NCBI RefSeq assembly: GCF_036785885.1
Contig: NC_092320.1
Span: 16,183,557 to 16,247,556, forward strand
Length of the DNA: 64,000 nucleotides
Reading direction: 5' to 3'
Source of the DNA: Coffea arabica
Lineage: Eukaryota > Streptophyta > Magnoliopsida > Gentianales > Rubiaceae
A program made the translations under genes and the position numbers. The notes beneath the pieces are model-generated. The model was not told the origin of the DNA. It saw only the letters and a list, made by a program, of their open reading frames with translations, and did not search any database. This document shows, one piece after another, positions 36,831 to 48,773 of the stretch. The stretch's first letter is position 1. Every line of letters starts with the position of its first letter.

Positions 36831-37121
36831 GCATAGGTGACATATTGGAGAGCATCTTCTCATAATGTGTAAATTGGATGGTTTGTGATGTTATAAGATA
36901 TTTAATCAAAGGTTATCTTTTTTATTAATTTTTGTTATGACTGTACCGTATATTTATGAATAGACATACCTTTATAATTAAATTTAATATTTGATATTTT
37001 TAGATGTCATATATTTAAATAAAAGGAAATTATTTTGAACACAATATATTAAGATAATTTTATTAGGAAAAAATTTTGGCCCCCCCAAAAAAAAAATCCT
37101 GACTCCGTCACTGGTTATAGT

Positions 37122-38870
37122 AGTATATTTGATCGAACAACATAAAGTTTTCTAAAGACGATGACTTTTTATGTCAAAAATTCCGTTTGAATTGTTATTT
37201 TTAGGAGTTTTTGTAGAAAAATATAATATAGCAATTTGATGTATGTAAAGATAAAACTATGATCGAGAAATGTGTTCATTGAAATTATAATTTTTTTTTT
37301 TGCGAAAAACCAAAATCTAAAATATACTGTAACGATCTGACCTTTCCTTTTTTTTTTTTCACCAAACAATCAAATAGTCAATTTTTTTTTACTATCATGT
37401 CGAAGCCTGTAAAATATTGCAGTTTCTCTAATCAGCTATACGTGTTTGCAGGAGGTTGAAAATAAACATCAATCTACAAGTCATTTTTGAAGTTCTTTAA
37501 TGTTTGGGGGTCCATAAATTGTTTTGATAAGCGATAATTTATTAGAAAATGAGACCATTAAATAGGACAGTCATCGTTTAACAAATGCGTAGCCCCTAAC
37601 AACTAATAAGAAGATGGAAGGGAATAAGACTATCCTGACAGTGACTTGGGCAATTTTTATTTATTTTTTGCATTGCATTTTCATAACTTGCATTTCTTCA
37701 TCAAATGCAATAATTAGTAATATGCATGTCGTGAGTTATATTTTGTGTACCACAGATTAATAACACAAACAAAATCGAAAAAAGAAAAAAAAACAAAAAG
37801 ATAAAGGAAGTGTTCTTGCACCCAAACCGTCTCCATGACTTGAAAAATTAATAAATAATAAGGACTGGGCTTTAAGTACGACAGATTGTGACACAGTTGG
37901 GCTGTCCAAGTTAATGTCGTCTTTAGGATTTATTCTCAATCCAACTGCCAGTACTTTTGTCCCAAACATGACAAAATCGATCTGCAATACTTTTTTTTTT
38001 TTTTTTGGGTTTGAGGAGATTTTGGAAGCCTATTAACAACTGCCTCTGTGAGTTGTTCACCATTTATTTAGTTAATATATTTTCTTTACTTTGCTAGATT
38101 ATATTTTCTTGAGAATTCTATTCATAGGAACAAAGCAATTAGGAAAAAAAAAGAAAAAGAAAAAGGAGAGAAATAATAGAGAAAATACGAAAACAAGCGA
38201 ATATCAGCCCAAATTGGATGCAGAAGAAGAACCGGCCCGCCATCTGGCCCAAGGCTCTTACAGGAGGACAGGACAAGAGGGGCATGAATCTTGATCCAGC
38301 AATTTGAAAAATATGATAATTCGATCGAGTCCGATCTGAATTAGTGGATATTCGATCTGTCGAATCATAAGCAGATCGGATCATATCCGAATCAAGAAGT
38401 TATGATGATCGGATTCGGATCTCATTTTTTGTGATCTGCGAATATCCAATCTGCATAGTATTTTTTTAAAAAGAATTTTTAATACATTAAATTCACTAAT
38501 TTATAATAGTTTTATCTTTTGTTTCTTATTTTTATATCTATGTCCTTTTTCAAAATAGGCTTTTTTTTTTCCATATGGCATTAAGTTTTTAAACATATAG
38601 TCATATAAATTGTGGATAAAAAAAATTGTAGATGAAATATTGACTGTTATTTGTTTGAATCAAAATAAGAAAAAGTATACAGAAGTTACATTACATTGCA
38701 ATAGAAAAAAAAAGATTAATTTTTGACTAAAAACTCACATGTAACTTTTATCTTTGAAATTTATAACTTTTTTTTTAAAAGAAATTTTAAAAATCTGATA
38801 TGAATTTAATATTCGATCGATTCAATCCGCATAATACGGAGACCTGAATATCTAGATATCCACATTGGTT
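37122..38870. other. Intergenic; repeat fragments only
   Basis: 37173-37380 matches the repeat fragment at 21410-21560 (shared TTTGAATTGTTATTTTT and GTTTTTGTAGAAAA). 38318-38860 has GATCGGAT-type words near both ends and may be another hAT-like MITE. No gene seen. Confidence 0.4.
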
Positions 38871-38879
38871 ACTAATGTG

Positions 38880-38970
38880 CACTTGGGATCCTCAGTGACA
38901 AGTTTATTGCGCCAATATTATAGGTGGCATTGGATTGACACAATAAACTTGTCACCGAGGATCCCAAGTG
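38880..38970. mobile_element. 91-bp near-perfect hairpin MITE
   Basis: Arms of about 30 bases (CACTTGGGATCCTC, GTGACAAGTTTATTG and their complements) differ at one position and enclose a loop of about 31 bases. The flanks ACTAATGTG (38871-38879) and ATTAATGTG (38971-38979) form a 9-bp duplication with one mismatch, which fits a Mutator-type MITE. When transcribed it would fold into a stable stem. Confidence 0.75.
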
Positions 38971-39308
38971 ATTAATGTGGCCAGCATTTTGGTTCACGAG
39001 TAAGATATCGGACCCATGAACACCCCCGAGTATTAGAAGGTTGTCGGTGCTGGAATCGGCCCTGGGTTGCTACTTGTCAAATTAGCGACTGTTTGCCTCC
39101 CAAATAACTCTGATTTTCTATATTAGATGCATCCCTGAAGGATCATGTAACGAGGTCACACTTGCCTTAAACATTAGTACACATCTTAATTACAGGACAT
39201 TTATCAGGTAGCCACACTTGATTCTGGAGACACATATGTATACATGTTTGAGAGACGGATATGTACGTAATACTAGTAATCAAGAGTGCAGATCCATAGA
39301 CAGAAATT

Positions 39309-42095
39309 TTAATGAGTACTAGTATCAGCAGATCTCTCAGCAACACAATCATGGCAGAGGTAGAACTTGCAAGTTGCAGTGCACTTGAATGCCCGGCGTC
39401 CATACAATGATGCTTTACAGGAGGAGCAAGCAGAACGATATTCGCCTTCCGGAACTAACTTCAGAGCATGCGGATGTGCACCGACATCTGTAGTGATCCC
39501 AAACTTGATGTTCCGGGATGAACTGGCCTGTGGGATACAACGAGGATGAAAAGATTGATCACATTCACTACAACGATACTGCCAATGCCGGGGATGGATT
39601 TCTTCTTCACAAACCTCACAATAGAATTTATCAGGTTGTTCAAAGAAAGGAGGAAAGCTTAGAACGAGGGGGTGCTTATCCCACCTATGCTTCACTCTTT
39701 TGGGTAGGAGAGCGCAATCATATCCTAGAACGAAGCTGCAATAATTACGACTACACTTAAAATATAGGCAAGTAACGAAATCACCACAACCCTTGCACCT
39801 TTTTTGGTTCGGGACTGGATATTCTCTGGCACTGATGAGCCAGTGCTGGCGGTGAGAACCATGAAAAACCTCTTTTGGTAAGTTTCCACACTTGACATCT
39901 AGGCGGAGGCTACATCCCTCGCAATTGAACGAGTAACCATTGGAATCCAAATTGCAGGCATCACACTTGAAAAAGCCGCAAGTGCTTGCAGGCGATGTCA
40001 ATTCAACTTTTGGCTTGCCACTCGGAACATTACAAGACGGATTGGGTGGGTGATATAAAGCAGTCTGCTGCATGACACAAGCGTCGTGAAGAAAGTGATT
40101 GGAGGTTACCCGCTTATAGCATGTAGAGACGATCGGTTCAGTGCAAGCTTCGCATGTGATTTCTTTGCCTCTTGCGGTAGCGTCCTCTCGCACATCAAGA
40201 TGAACCACGGGATGCCCACAAATTGGTTCCCTGATCAATCCTCTCAGAGCTCCCAACTCCCGCGCTATCCACTCCCTTGCAACTTCTTCATAATAATTGT
40301 CCCTGGGCAGCATTATGGTCCTTCGTTGACCCCATTTTCTAAACAATTTAGAGGCCGAGGCATCAGAATTAGCAAGCACGTTAAATTCAAACAAGATAAT
40401 TAAGTTCAAAGAACTAATTATTGCAGACTAAGGTGGAAATGATCTACATCAAAGCATGGCAAAATTATTCTTTAAATTGGATTTGAAAAACAAATAGCGC
40501 TAATGCCCAATAACAGAATAAAGTAAACTAGTGCAATATATGAAAAAAAAAAAAAAAGGTAAGAACGAAGGGCCTGTTTGGAACCTCAAGTTTTTAGCAA
40601 GTTTGTATAATACTAATTTTTTAACAACTTTTGCTATAGAAACCCTAAAAAACTTATCAAAATTTTTAACCTGAGCACTTCCAAATAATACACAAAAAAT
40701 GAAAGGAAAAGAAAGAAGAAAGAGAGAAAAAAAAGAAAAAAGAAAGAGAGAAAAGAAAAAGAAAAAAAAAACTTTTTATCTTACAAAAATTTTTCTACAA
40801 CTTCTACGGTGATCTATAATAAAATTTTATACAAACACCTAAAAAACTCACGTAGGCAGGCCCCGCATTTGGTGCAGTAGTCCGACCCGTGCATTGATGC
40901 ACGTAAGATGCACAAAGTGTCTACATGGGCCGCAGTAGTAATTCCAATCATTCGGCTTTATCATTTGGTCGCAGACATCACAAGAAAACTCATAGGCAAT
41001 GTAATCATCCGAAAGACAATAGGCAAGGGAGAGAGGGTGATCGTGATCCCAGCGTTTCTTGATGGTAGGTGATGAGGCACATCTCTTGTGGATCCAATAT
41101 GGACAACTAGAACTAGTACACAAGTATGATACATCTTCCTTTCTTTCCCAGCAAGCATGGCACTCAAACGTGACTGGCTTTGGCACGAATTTTAGAGTGT
41201 GTGCATGACTTGGATGGTTCAATTTTCGGTCTTCGGTAGCACACGAGATGTCGAGGTTAAAATTACAAGTGTTACAGTGATAGGTGAAGTTTCTCCATGA
41301 TTGCCCGCAGCCTTCACAGTCGCAGATCCCTTCTTTATTTGGAGGCTTCTCAAGAAGGGTGAGGTGGTGTTGAGGGTGCATGGCATGAGAAATTTTCTCT
41401 GGAAGTTTAGCACACGAGACGTCGAGGTTAAAATTACAAGTGTTGCAGTGATAGGTGAAGTTTCTCCATGATTGCCCGCAGCCTTCACAGTCGCAGATCC
41501 CTTCTTTATTTGGAGGCTTCTCAAGAAGGGTGAGGTGGTGTTGAGGGTGCATGGCATGAGAAATTTTCTCTGGAAGTTTAGCACACGAGACGTCGAGGTT
41601 AAAATTACAAGTGTTGCAGTGATAGGTGAAGTTTCTCCATGATTGCCCGCAGCCTTCACAGTCGCAGATCCCGTGTTTATTTGGAGGCTTCTCAAGAAGG
41701 GTGAGGCGGTGTTGAGGGTGCATGGCGTGAGAAATTTCCTTTGGAAGTTTAGCACAAGAGATGTCGAGGTTAAAATTACAAGTGTTACAGTGATAGGTGA
41801 AGTTTCTCCATGATTGCCCGCAGCCTTTACAGTCGCAGATCCCTTCTTTATTTGGAGGCTTCTCAAGAAGGGTGAGGCGGTGTTGAGGGTGCATGGGATG
41901 ATCAGAAAGTTTCTCTGGAAGTTCAGCACATCTTCTGTGAAGAAAGATGCTGCACTCTTTACAGGAATAGGTGGGCTCTGAAAGCACTGGTGCTCCGCAG
42001 CCATAGCAGATTGATTTCTGAACAGTCTCATCCCTTTCCCCTTTCTCTAGGATCAGCAGGTGCTGCTCATGGCTGAAATGTTTCAGCTCTTCCAT
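39309..42095 (-). CDS. DC1 domain protein with amplified internal repeats (757 aa)
   Basis: Two exons, 42095-40852 and 40338-39309, join in frame across a GT-AG intron (donor GTGAGT, acceptor TTTAG; phase 2 on both sides). The protein is a string of DC1 (divergent C1, Cys/His-rich zinc-binding) modules. One N-terminal module (residues 6-60) is followed by four tandem 57-residue repeats (66 to about 290), each with HPQHRLTLLEK, CDC.GCGQSW and YHCNTCNFNLD. Further modules follow in exon 1, then about five in exon 2, ending YLCHDCVAER. DC1 proteins are plant-specific and linked to stress, hormone and lipid-type signalling. They may bind lipids or zinc, but no function is shown for this one. The N-terminus starts MEELKHFSHEQH as in its neighbours. 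Intact by eye. Confidence 0.9.
41238..41900 (-). repeat. Four tandem 171-bp coding repeats inside the DC1 gene
   Basis: The same word recurs at 41281, 41452, 41623 and 41794, exactly 171 bases apart (57 codons, in frame). The units starting at 41281 and 41452 look identical over the whole 171 bases; the other two differ at a few positions. This points to recent unequal crossing-over or gene conversion adding whole DC1 modules. Confidence 0.93.
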
Positions 42096-42268
42096 TTCTA
42101 TGATCTCTCTCTCTCTCCTATGGGAAGATTGTCTCTTGCGAGAATGACAATAGAAATTTAAATGCCAAGATGAAGAGTTTGATTAGGTTTATACCTGTGG
42201 AAATGGTACGGGAAGAAGATGCAATGTGATTCTGTATCAATGAATTTTCATGTGAAAATTACAAGGAC

Positions 42269-42279
42269 TCTTATACTGC
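42269..42279 (-). promoter_or_regulatory. Possible TATA box of the DC1 gene
   Basis: The minus strand reads AGTATAAGAG about 175 bases upstream of the ATG at 42095. A GA-rich leader (42099-42118) lies between. The match is fair, and other AT-rich words nearby could serve. Confidence 0.35.
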
Positions 42280-45004
42280 GTGCCTTCACGGAGGAAGATG
42301 CAATATTAATATGATTCGCGCAAAGATAAATTTTTTTTTTTAAAATTATAATTTTGCGAAAATATATTCAATTCAGGGTTTGGTCAGTGATTTCTCTCAC
42401 GAGTACGAAATAATAAGAACAATCTTCCATTGCTTAAATATTTAACAACATTTGACAAATTAATATTAACAGTTTCCACGAAAGCATTTACTAAGTTTAT
42501 TAACTGATCCTTTTCCTCCTTGTTTGCTTTCTAAAATGTGAGATATTTGGCCAAAGGGATCAATTAATAATTAGTTTTACGTACACTTCACTTCTCTTTA
42601 TTTCGCATGTCCCCCCAAATAAAGAGAGCATTTCTCCTGAATCAAGTTTGGCATCACCGTGGAACCCAAACAATTCCACTAAAAAAAAATGTGTGACAGA
42701 AGAAAAATAAATCAACAATATAATATAATATAATTACATCATAAGAACAAGCACATTTGAGGGGTTATGGAATTGTATTAAAAATAGTGAAAGCAAAATC
42801 AAATATTATTTTATGTCATTTTTCTTTAGTTTGTTTTGCGTAAATATATAGCAATTCTGAATGACTACTACTTTAAGTTTACACGCTATCCTTCATTTGG
42901 GAACATCCCGAACTATAAAAGAAAAAAAAAAGAAGAGAAGGTTAGCTATTTAGCTTGCTAAATCAAAAAGCAAGGTAGCTGCCAATTCTTGTGGAAAGGA
43001 TTTGGCATCACACAAAACAGAATGCTAGTTTTCTTTTGATACAGAATGCTAGATACCGTAAACTTATGTTGATATTGGATTCTGGCATTAACAACATCCT
43101 TTGAAATGGTAATGGATCAAGCGTAGCTATACATTTCGTGTGTAAATTGTACGCGATTATCGTACCATTCATATGATCTAGTGCAACTTTTCTCTCTCTT
43201 TTTTTTTTTTTTTTTTTTTGTGTAATGAAATTTGTAAGGACTACAACAACTGAATATATTTGTAACAAACCACAACTATACCTAGTCCAAGACTGTGTAA
43301 AATGGTTTCTTTTTTTGGTTATTCATTTCCCTAGAGATGCATGACTGTAATACTTGGCCATGCTAAAAGTCAAATATTAATTTTTACTTGCGTGCAATGT
43401 GCAGTTTTTTTTTTTTTTTTTTTTTAAATTCGGACTGAATTTGTTGATTTTACCTATCCAACCGAGAACCCAAAAGTACAAGGGTCTTAGTTTACCTAAA
43501 AACCTAGAATAAATCTTATATACCGTATATACACTATTACCATTGAATCCATGGTATATGTGTAAAAGTTGAATTTTAAATTTAATTTTTTTTTTATAAT
43601 TGTCATTCATTCAAAGTTGATAGTGTGTACACTGTCGGTGTATAGAAGATTAATCCAAAACCAATCCAACTTAGTAAAAAACCAGGAAAATTAATGAGAA
43701 GTGTGGTTTTTTTTTTTTTCTATTTCTTTCTTCCTTTCTTTATCCTTTTTTTTTTTTCAGCTTTCTGCTTACTTTTTTTTTTTTTGGTTTTCTGTTTTTG
43801 ACTTTTCCTAAATCTCCTACTCATCCAATGCCAATTTCATCTCTCAAACAAAAACGAATGACACATCTGAGTTCAACAAAGGGAAAAGCAAAAGAACATA
43901 GCGAAAAAGGAAAGTGAATTGAGAGAGAGAGGATTCAAGGGTACAAAAAAAGAAGTAACAAAAGAAAAAGAATAGATGAGAAACGTCTTTTCATTTTGTT
44001 GACAGAATAAAGCAAAAGGAAAGAAAAGGAAAGGAATGAAAAGAAAAAAACGAAAGAGTAACAAGTTTTGGAAAAAGAAATGGAGAAACAAGAAAACAGA
44101 AGACAAAGTAAGGATTGGTGCATCAGATGAAAGGGATTATAATTGATGGTGGGATAACCATCATCCAGTGAGGCCCAATATGTTTACATCCTATTTAGTA
44201 TCTGCTGGTTGGTTTGAAAGAGGTGGAGACTCAGGGTTAATATCACTTTATCCCCTTAACGTTCGGTGTCACTATCAATTTTCTCCTTAACATTATCTTT
44301 TAGTCACTTTATCCCCAAAACTAACGATCAAACTTAACGGAGCTTGTTAATTAAAATTAAAAGACATGTTTAACTCTTAAAATTATTATCACTTTACCCC
44401 TACAAACTGTAACCTCATTATCAATTTACCGCATAGAATTATTTTTAAGGCAATTTATCCTACCATTAAACCAACTTAACAAGTTAAAGAACTTTAGAAC
44501 AAAGTGCCCTCCTCTTTGTATAATAAAAATAATAAAAAAATTTAGAGTGATTCGTCTTTTTTTTAGTATCACGAAAAAGGTCAAAGTGTTAATTTCTTTC
44601 TTATTGGCAATCTTATTAATATTGCAAAAAAAAAAATAGAAAGATGGAGAGGGGGAGGAGGAGAGATAGAGAAAGAGAAAGAGCTCAATTCTTTTTTAAA
44701 AAATACAAATAAAAAAGAATTAAATACTTTTATTATTTTAAAAGTATTTCACTTTTTTTGTTTACCACCAAATTCCAATTCTAATTCCGATAGCCTTAAA
44801 GTAATATGATAATCTATTCCCTAGTTTTTGTCCTCTGCCTCGTTCTCTTTCGTCTATGCATAAATTGCATAATGAAATTTTCATAAATTGACACAATAAC
44901 TCAGAAACCAACAAGAAAATAGGAAGTTTAATGGCAAAATTTGACACAATTGGCTAGTAGTGTGCCTCTTTTGTGAGATGAGCGAGTGATTAAAAATTAA
45001 AAAT
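42280..45004. other. Spacer within the DC1 cluster; repeats only
   Basis: 43497-43660 is a third copy of the AAATCTTATATACCGTATA...GAAGATTAATCC MITE family. Long T-tracts occur at 43200-43219, 43407-43425 and 43709-43786. 44225-44470 resembles dispersed repeats with ACTTTATCCCC words. No gene found. Confidence 0.45.
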
Positions 45005-46141
45005 TAACTGAGTGGCAGAGCAGGTACGTTCCGTAGTTCTTCCTTTCTGTTTCAATGGACCTAAGATGCACAAAATGTCTATATGGGCCACCGCAATAAT
45101 TCCAGCAACAGGTCTATATCTTTTCGTTGGCACAGACGAAGGACTTAGCCCATTGGCGCTTATAATTAATGTCAAATGTTTCGAAGACTAGGTTCGATAT
45201 ATTCTTTACCCCATGGCCAAACTTCTTTCCACTGAAATCGGCAAACTAGTACATGGATCCAATATCGCAACGGATCTTCTGTTCCACACCTTGTGCCACT
45301 CTCTGTCCCACTTTTTAGTATATTGATATTTCTCCTGTATAAACATCACGTTTTAGTTCTTTTTTGTTTTCTTAAGATTCAATAACTATTAATTGAGTAA
45401 AAAATAAATACAGGAGGTTCAAAAAAGTAATATATAATAGAAAATTAAAAAATACAGCAGAAAATTCATAAAAAATTTCAATTTTTATGTATTTTGGTTT
45501 TTTGAGCTTGTTAAATTTTGTGTATTACTCAATTAATAGTTATTGGATCTTAAGGAAACAAAAAAGAACTAAAACGTGATGTTTATACAGGAGAAATATC
45601 AATATACTAAAAAATGGGACAGAAAATGGCACAGGGTGTGGGACAGAAGATACGTTGTGATCCAATATGGATAACTAGTACATGAATACGACATATCTTT
45701 CTCTATATTCCCACAGGCATGGCACCGAAACGTGGCCCGCTGGTTTTTGAAGGTCAAAGCGTGTACATGGCTTGGATGCTTCAATTTACGGTCTTCAATG
45801 GTAACACATATGATGTCGAGGTCAAATGCACAAGGGTTATAGTGATAGGTGAAGTTTCTCCACATTTGTTGGCGGCCATTACAGAAGCAGCTGCCTCCAC
45901 TGTAAGGCGGCTTGTCAATAAGGATGAGGCGGTGCTGAGGGTGCATGGCATGAGAAATGTCCTTTGGAAGTTCAGCACATCTTTTGTGAAGGAAGAAGCT
46001 ACACTTTCCACAAGAATATGTGGGCTCTGCAAGGATTGGCGTTTGGCAGCCATAGCAAACTGATTTTCGAACAATCTCATCTCTTTCCCCTTTCACCAGA
46101 ATCAGCAGATGCTCGTGGCTGAAATGTTTCAGGTATTCCAT
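45005..46141 (-). pseudogene. DC1 domain gene split by a MITE and decayed
   Basis: The 5' part (46141 to about 45659) encodes MEYLKHFSHEHLLIL followed by DC1 modules that match the intact DC1 gene, up to YPYWI. There the frame runs into a transposon (45266-45658) and stops at 45599 after 25 foreign codons. Beyond the transposon, about 45255-45050, minus-strand sequence resumes the DC1 homology (HFVHL and the preceding Cys-rich block) but with in-frame stops and shifts. The exon 2 equivalent was not found. The gene is therefore broken; a truncated 180-residue product is possible but unlikely to be useful. Confidence 0.85.
45266..45658. mobile_element. Mutator-like foldback MITE inserted in a DC1 gene (393 bp)
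   Basis: The arms of about 150 bases (for example TTTAGTATATTGATATTTCT with its complement, and CATCACGTTTTAGTTCTTTT with its complement) make a large hairpin; the outermost ends are CGCAACGGATCTTCTG and the complement of ACAACGTATCTTCTG. The flanks are the perfect repeat GATCCAATAT (45256-45265 and 45659-45668), of which one copy is present in the uninterrupted DC1 gene at the same codons. A 9-10 bp duplication fits a Mutator-like MITE. Confidence 0.88.
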
Positions 46142-46716
46142 TTCTATGATATGCTATGTGGAAATCAAAGCTAAGATGGGGAAAATTACTATGAGGATGG
46201 CTTGACAATGAAAGGTTGTGTTTCTACTTTGGATCAATTCCAAGAACTTCTTAATAGTACATAGAAAGAGGTGAATCCAAAATTAATCTATTACACGTTT
46301 GGAATCTTTTCCTTTCCGCTGATGTTATCGTCTCTGCTATAACAGTTACCTTTCGCTTTGGCTCAAAGTAGGGATCCTCAGCATCCTAAGTTGTCCTGTC
46401 CTAACTCCTAACATATTTCTTAGCCGTTTGTAGTGTCAACTTTTCTTCCTCTATTGCGCTTTTCTTCCTAGCAATATTATCCTACCTGCCTACTTTGAGT
46501 CGGTAGATATATGTTGCAGGACAAGTTATAAGAGAAGTGATCCCTACCATCCACCTCTTCGAGAAAAAAAAAAAAAAAAACAAATGCAGAAGACAGAACA
46601 ACCTTTGTTTATTCCCAACATACTTTGCAATTGGAAGAGTGACACCAATACAACTTGTTTGAACAAGGATATCTGCATTTGCCTTTTCCCAAATAGGGTA
46701 CATTAAATTAAACACA
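46142..46716. other. Spacer between DC1 genes
   Basis: 3' flank of the gene at 46717-48773 and 5' flank of the split pseudogene. A-tract at 46564-46580. No other gene. Confidence 0.5.
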
Positions 46717-48773
46717 TCACTCAGAAATCTTAGCAGGACCAGCGATTTTGCCAGAATTAGCTACTCTTGCTACATATTTAATGCATATATAGAACTGGCA
46801 AGTTTCACATTTAAACACCCTGTTGCCATACATCCGTTCATGGCAAGAGTCGCAGGTGGAACGATATTCACCATCACAAACTAACTTGAGAGGGTGCGGA
46901 TGTCTTCCAAATTCAAGAATGCGCCCAAAATTGCAATTTCGTGTCACACCAAGTCCGGGGATACAACGAGGGTGAAAAGATTGATCACACTCGCGACAAT
47001 GATAGTGCCAACGCCTGGGATGAATTTCTTCTTTGCAAATCTCACAATAGAATTCATCAGGACGGTCACTGAAAGGAGGAAAGCTTAGGGGAAGAGCGTA
47101 TTTATCCCACCTGTGATTGACACTCTCTGGTAGCAAAGCACATTCATAGTCCAAATAGAAACCACAAGGCTCACAGGCATAAAGAAAACTACGAACAACA
47201 TTTCCACAGGAGTTACATCTGTTGCCATTGCCCCTATACATTTGAACAAGGGAATGCTCGTGTGCTTTGTGATCGATTGTGGAGGGTAATAAAGCACACT
47301 TCACATCATGATCAAAAGTATACAACCTGCATGTGTCACACTTGAATAAGTAGCCATTATAGTCCAGATTGCACGCGCTACACTTGATCATCCCCCATAC
47401 AAATGACACAAAAGCCAGCTTAAGTTTATGCTTCTCATGACTTGGGTGTTGTAGTTCCTCTGGTAATTGAGCACAGGTTAAGTGGACAAAATAATTGCAT
47501 TGAGTACAATGGCAGCACAAGGAAACAACAGGTTCAATGCATCGGTTGCACGTTATGCGTTCAATATTTCTTGATTTGATAAGTTTCTGGATGTCCACAA
47601 TAGCCAAGGTATGTTGGCAACAACTGACCTGTACTTTCTTGGGAACTCGCATAATCTCCAGGCCCTGTTTTTTCTCCAAAATGTGTCTCATTTCCTGGAC
47701 AAAATAGTTGGTAGGTAATTGGACCAAATCCTCCTCATCTTCCTTACCCTTTGGTCCATGCATTCCACGCCTGCTTATACAGAAGGAGATGTTTAAAGGT
47801 GATTACATCAATAGATGAAAGAAAGCAAAATGTGACGGCAAAATCATGTTCACTTCTATCAAAACAAAATCAAAATGGGAATGTACTCTCTTGTCAATTA
47901 TGCAACAAAGAGGGCACATGCAGGATTCAGGAAATACAGGGGTACTCGATAATGAATATCAATCAATTCGGTGTCTCGCCACGAAGTGGGTTCTCTATAA
48001 TGTTATAATCATTGAACTGAACAACCTGGATTATTCTATAACTAAGAAAAAAAATGAAGAATACTTGCGGTAGAATCCTGTCCCTTGTCATGCACTTGAG
48101 ATGGACAAAGTATCTACAGGGACCGCAATAGTACACCCAATTTTGGAAGGGTATTTTCTTGAAGGAGATGTCACACGGAATTTCATATCTACAATATTCA
48201 ATCGGAAAACAATATGCAAGAGAAAGAGGATGCTGATGAGGCTTTCGATGGTTGATAGTCGGCAACAAGGCACAACTCCTATGGATCCAGAAGGTACAGG
48301 CAGTACAAATATAGGATTGCTGCTCCTCTTTTGTTCCACAAGCATCGCAAGCGAACGAAGCTATTCTTTGTACCAGAGTCAGTGGATGTTCGTGGCTAGG
48401 ATGTTCCAATTTGCCTTGAGGAAAAGCACACAAGATATCAAGGTCGAAGTTACAACGATAACAATGATAGACGAAGCTATTCCATGGTTGTCTACAGGCA
48501 TCGCACAAGCATCTTCTGTCTTTGGGATAAGGTGAATTTGGCAGGAGTTTGAGTGGATGGTTAGGGTGCAGGGGATGATGCAACATCTCCCTTGGCAGCT
48601 CTGCACATGTTTTGTGGAGGAAGATGTTGCATTCGCTGCATTTGTATGTGGGCTCTTCAAGAATTGGTTTTTGACAGCCGTAGCAGACACTATTAATAGG
48701 TTTCTGATCATCGTGCTGGAGCTGAGTAGCGAGGATGCTTTTCATGGCTAAAGTGTTTCAGCTCCCCCTCCAT
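46717..48773 (-). CDS. DC1 domain protein, two-part gene with disrupted start
   Basis: Exon 1 (frame open 48745 to about 48070) and exon 2 (about 47771-46717) correspond to the two exons of the intact DC1 gene at 39309-42095. Exon 1 has the SVCYGCQKPILEEPTYKC module and ends in YYCGPCRYFVHLKC; exon 2 has CNRCIEPVVSLCCHC, then CSACNLDYNGYLFKC and CHERMYGNRVFKC. The usual start, MEGELKHFSHEKH, is present at 48773 but its frame stops at 48708; a one-base shift separates it from the main frame, which has its own ATG at 48745 (MKSILATQ). The intron junction is also uncertain: the obvious donor CAA|GTATTC is phase 0, while the first acceptor AGCAG|GCGTGG needs phase 2; acceptors at AAAG|GGTAAG or just after would restore frame. 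It may be a gene with a shortened N-terminus or a young pseudogene. Confidence 0.72.

Larger units (their letters stand above)
35151..37113 (+). mobile_element. hAT transposon with decayed ZMYM1/TTF-type transposase (1963 bp)
   Basis: The left end CAATGATGGAGCC and the right end GGACTCCGTCACTG (in part complementary: CAGTGACGGAGTC) are the inverted ends. The flanks carry the perfect 8-bp duplication GTTATAGT (35143-35150 and 37114-37121), which fixes the boundaries. G-rich and C-rich tracts sit just inside both ends. The element encodes part of a transposase (35371-36688) and contains two long AT microsatellites (35316-35367 and 36763-36824). The N-terminal half of the transposase is absent, so the element cannot be autonomous. 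Confidence 0.92.

Noticed and set aside
41238..41900. Regular repeats resembling an array (CRISPR-like spacing)
   Set aside because: Units are contiguous coding repeats of 171 bp without spacers, in a eukaryotic gene.
41219..42031. 270-codon second minus-strand frame in the DC1 gene
   Set aside because: Alternative frame kept open only because the 171-bp unit is repeated; it lacks Cys/His spacing.
45719..46063. 114-codon plus-strand frame
   Set aside because: Antisense to the split DC1 pseudogene.
48101..48535. 144-codon plus-strand frame
   Set aside because: Antisense to DC1 exon 1, no recognisable motif.
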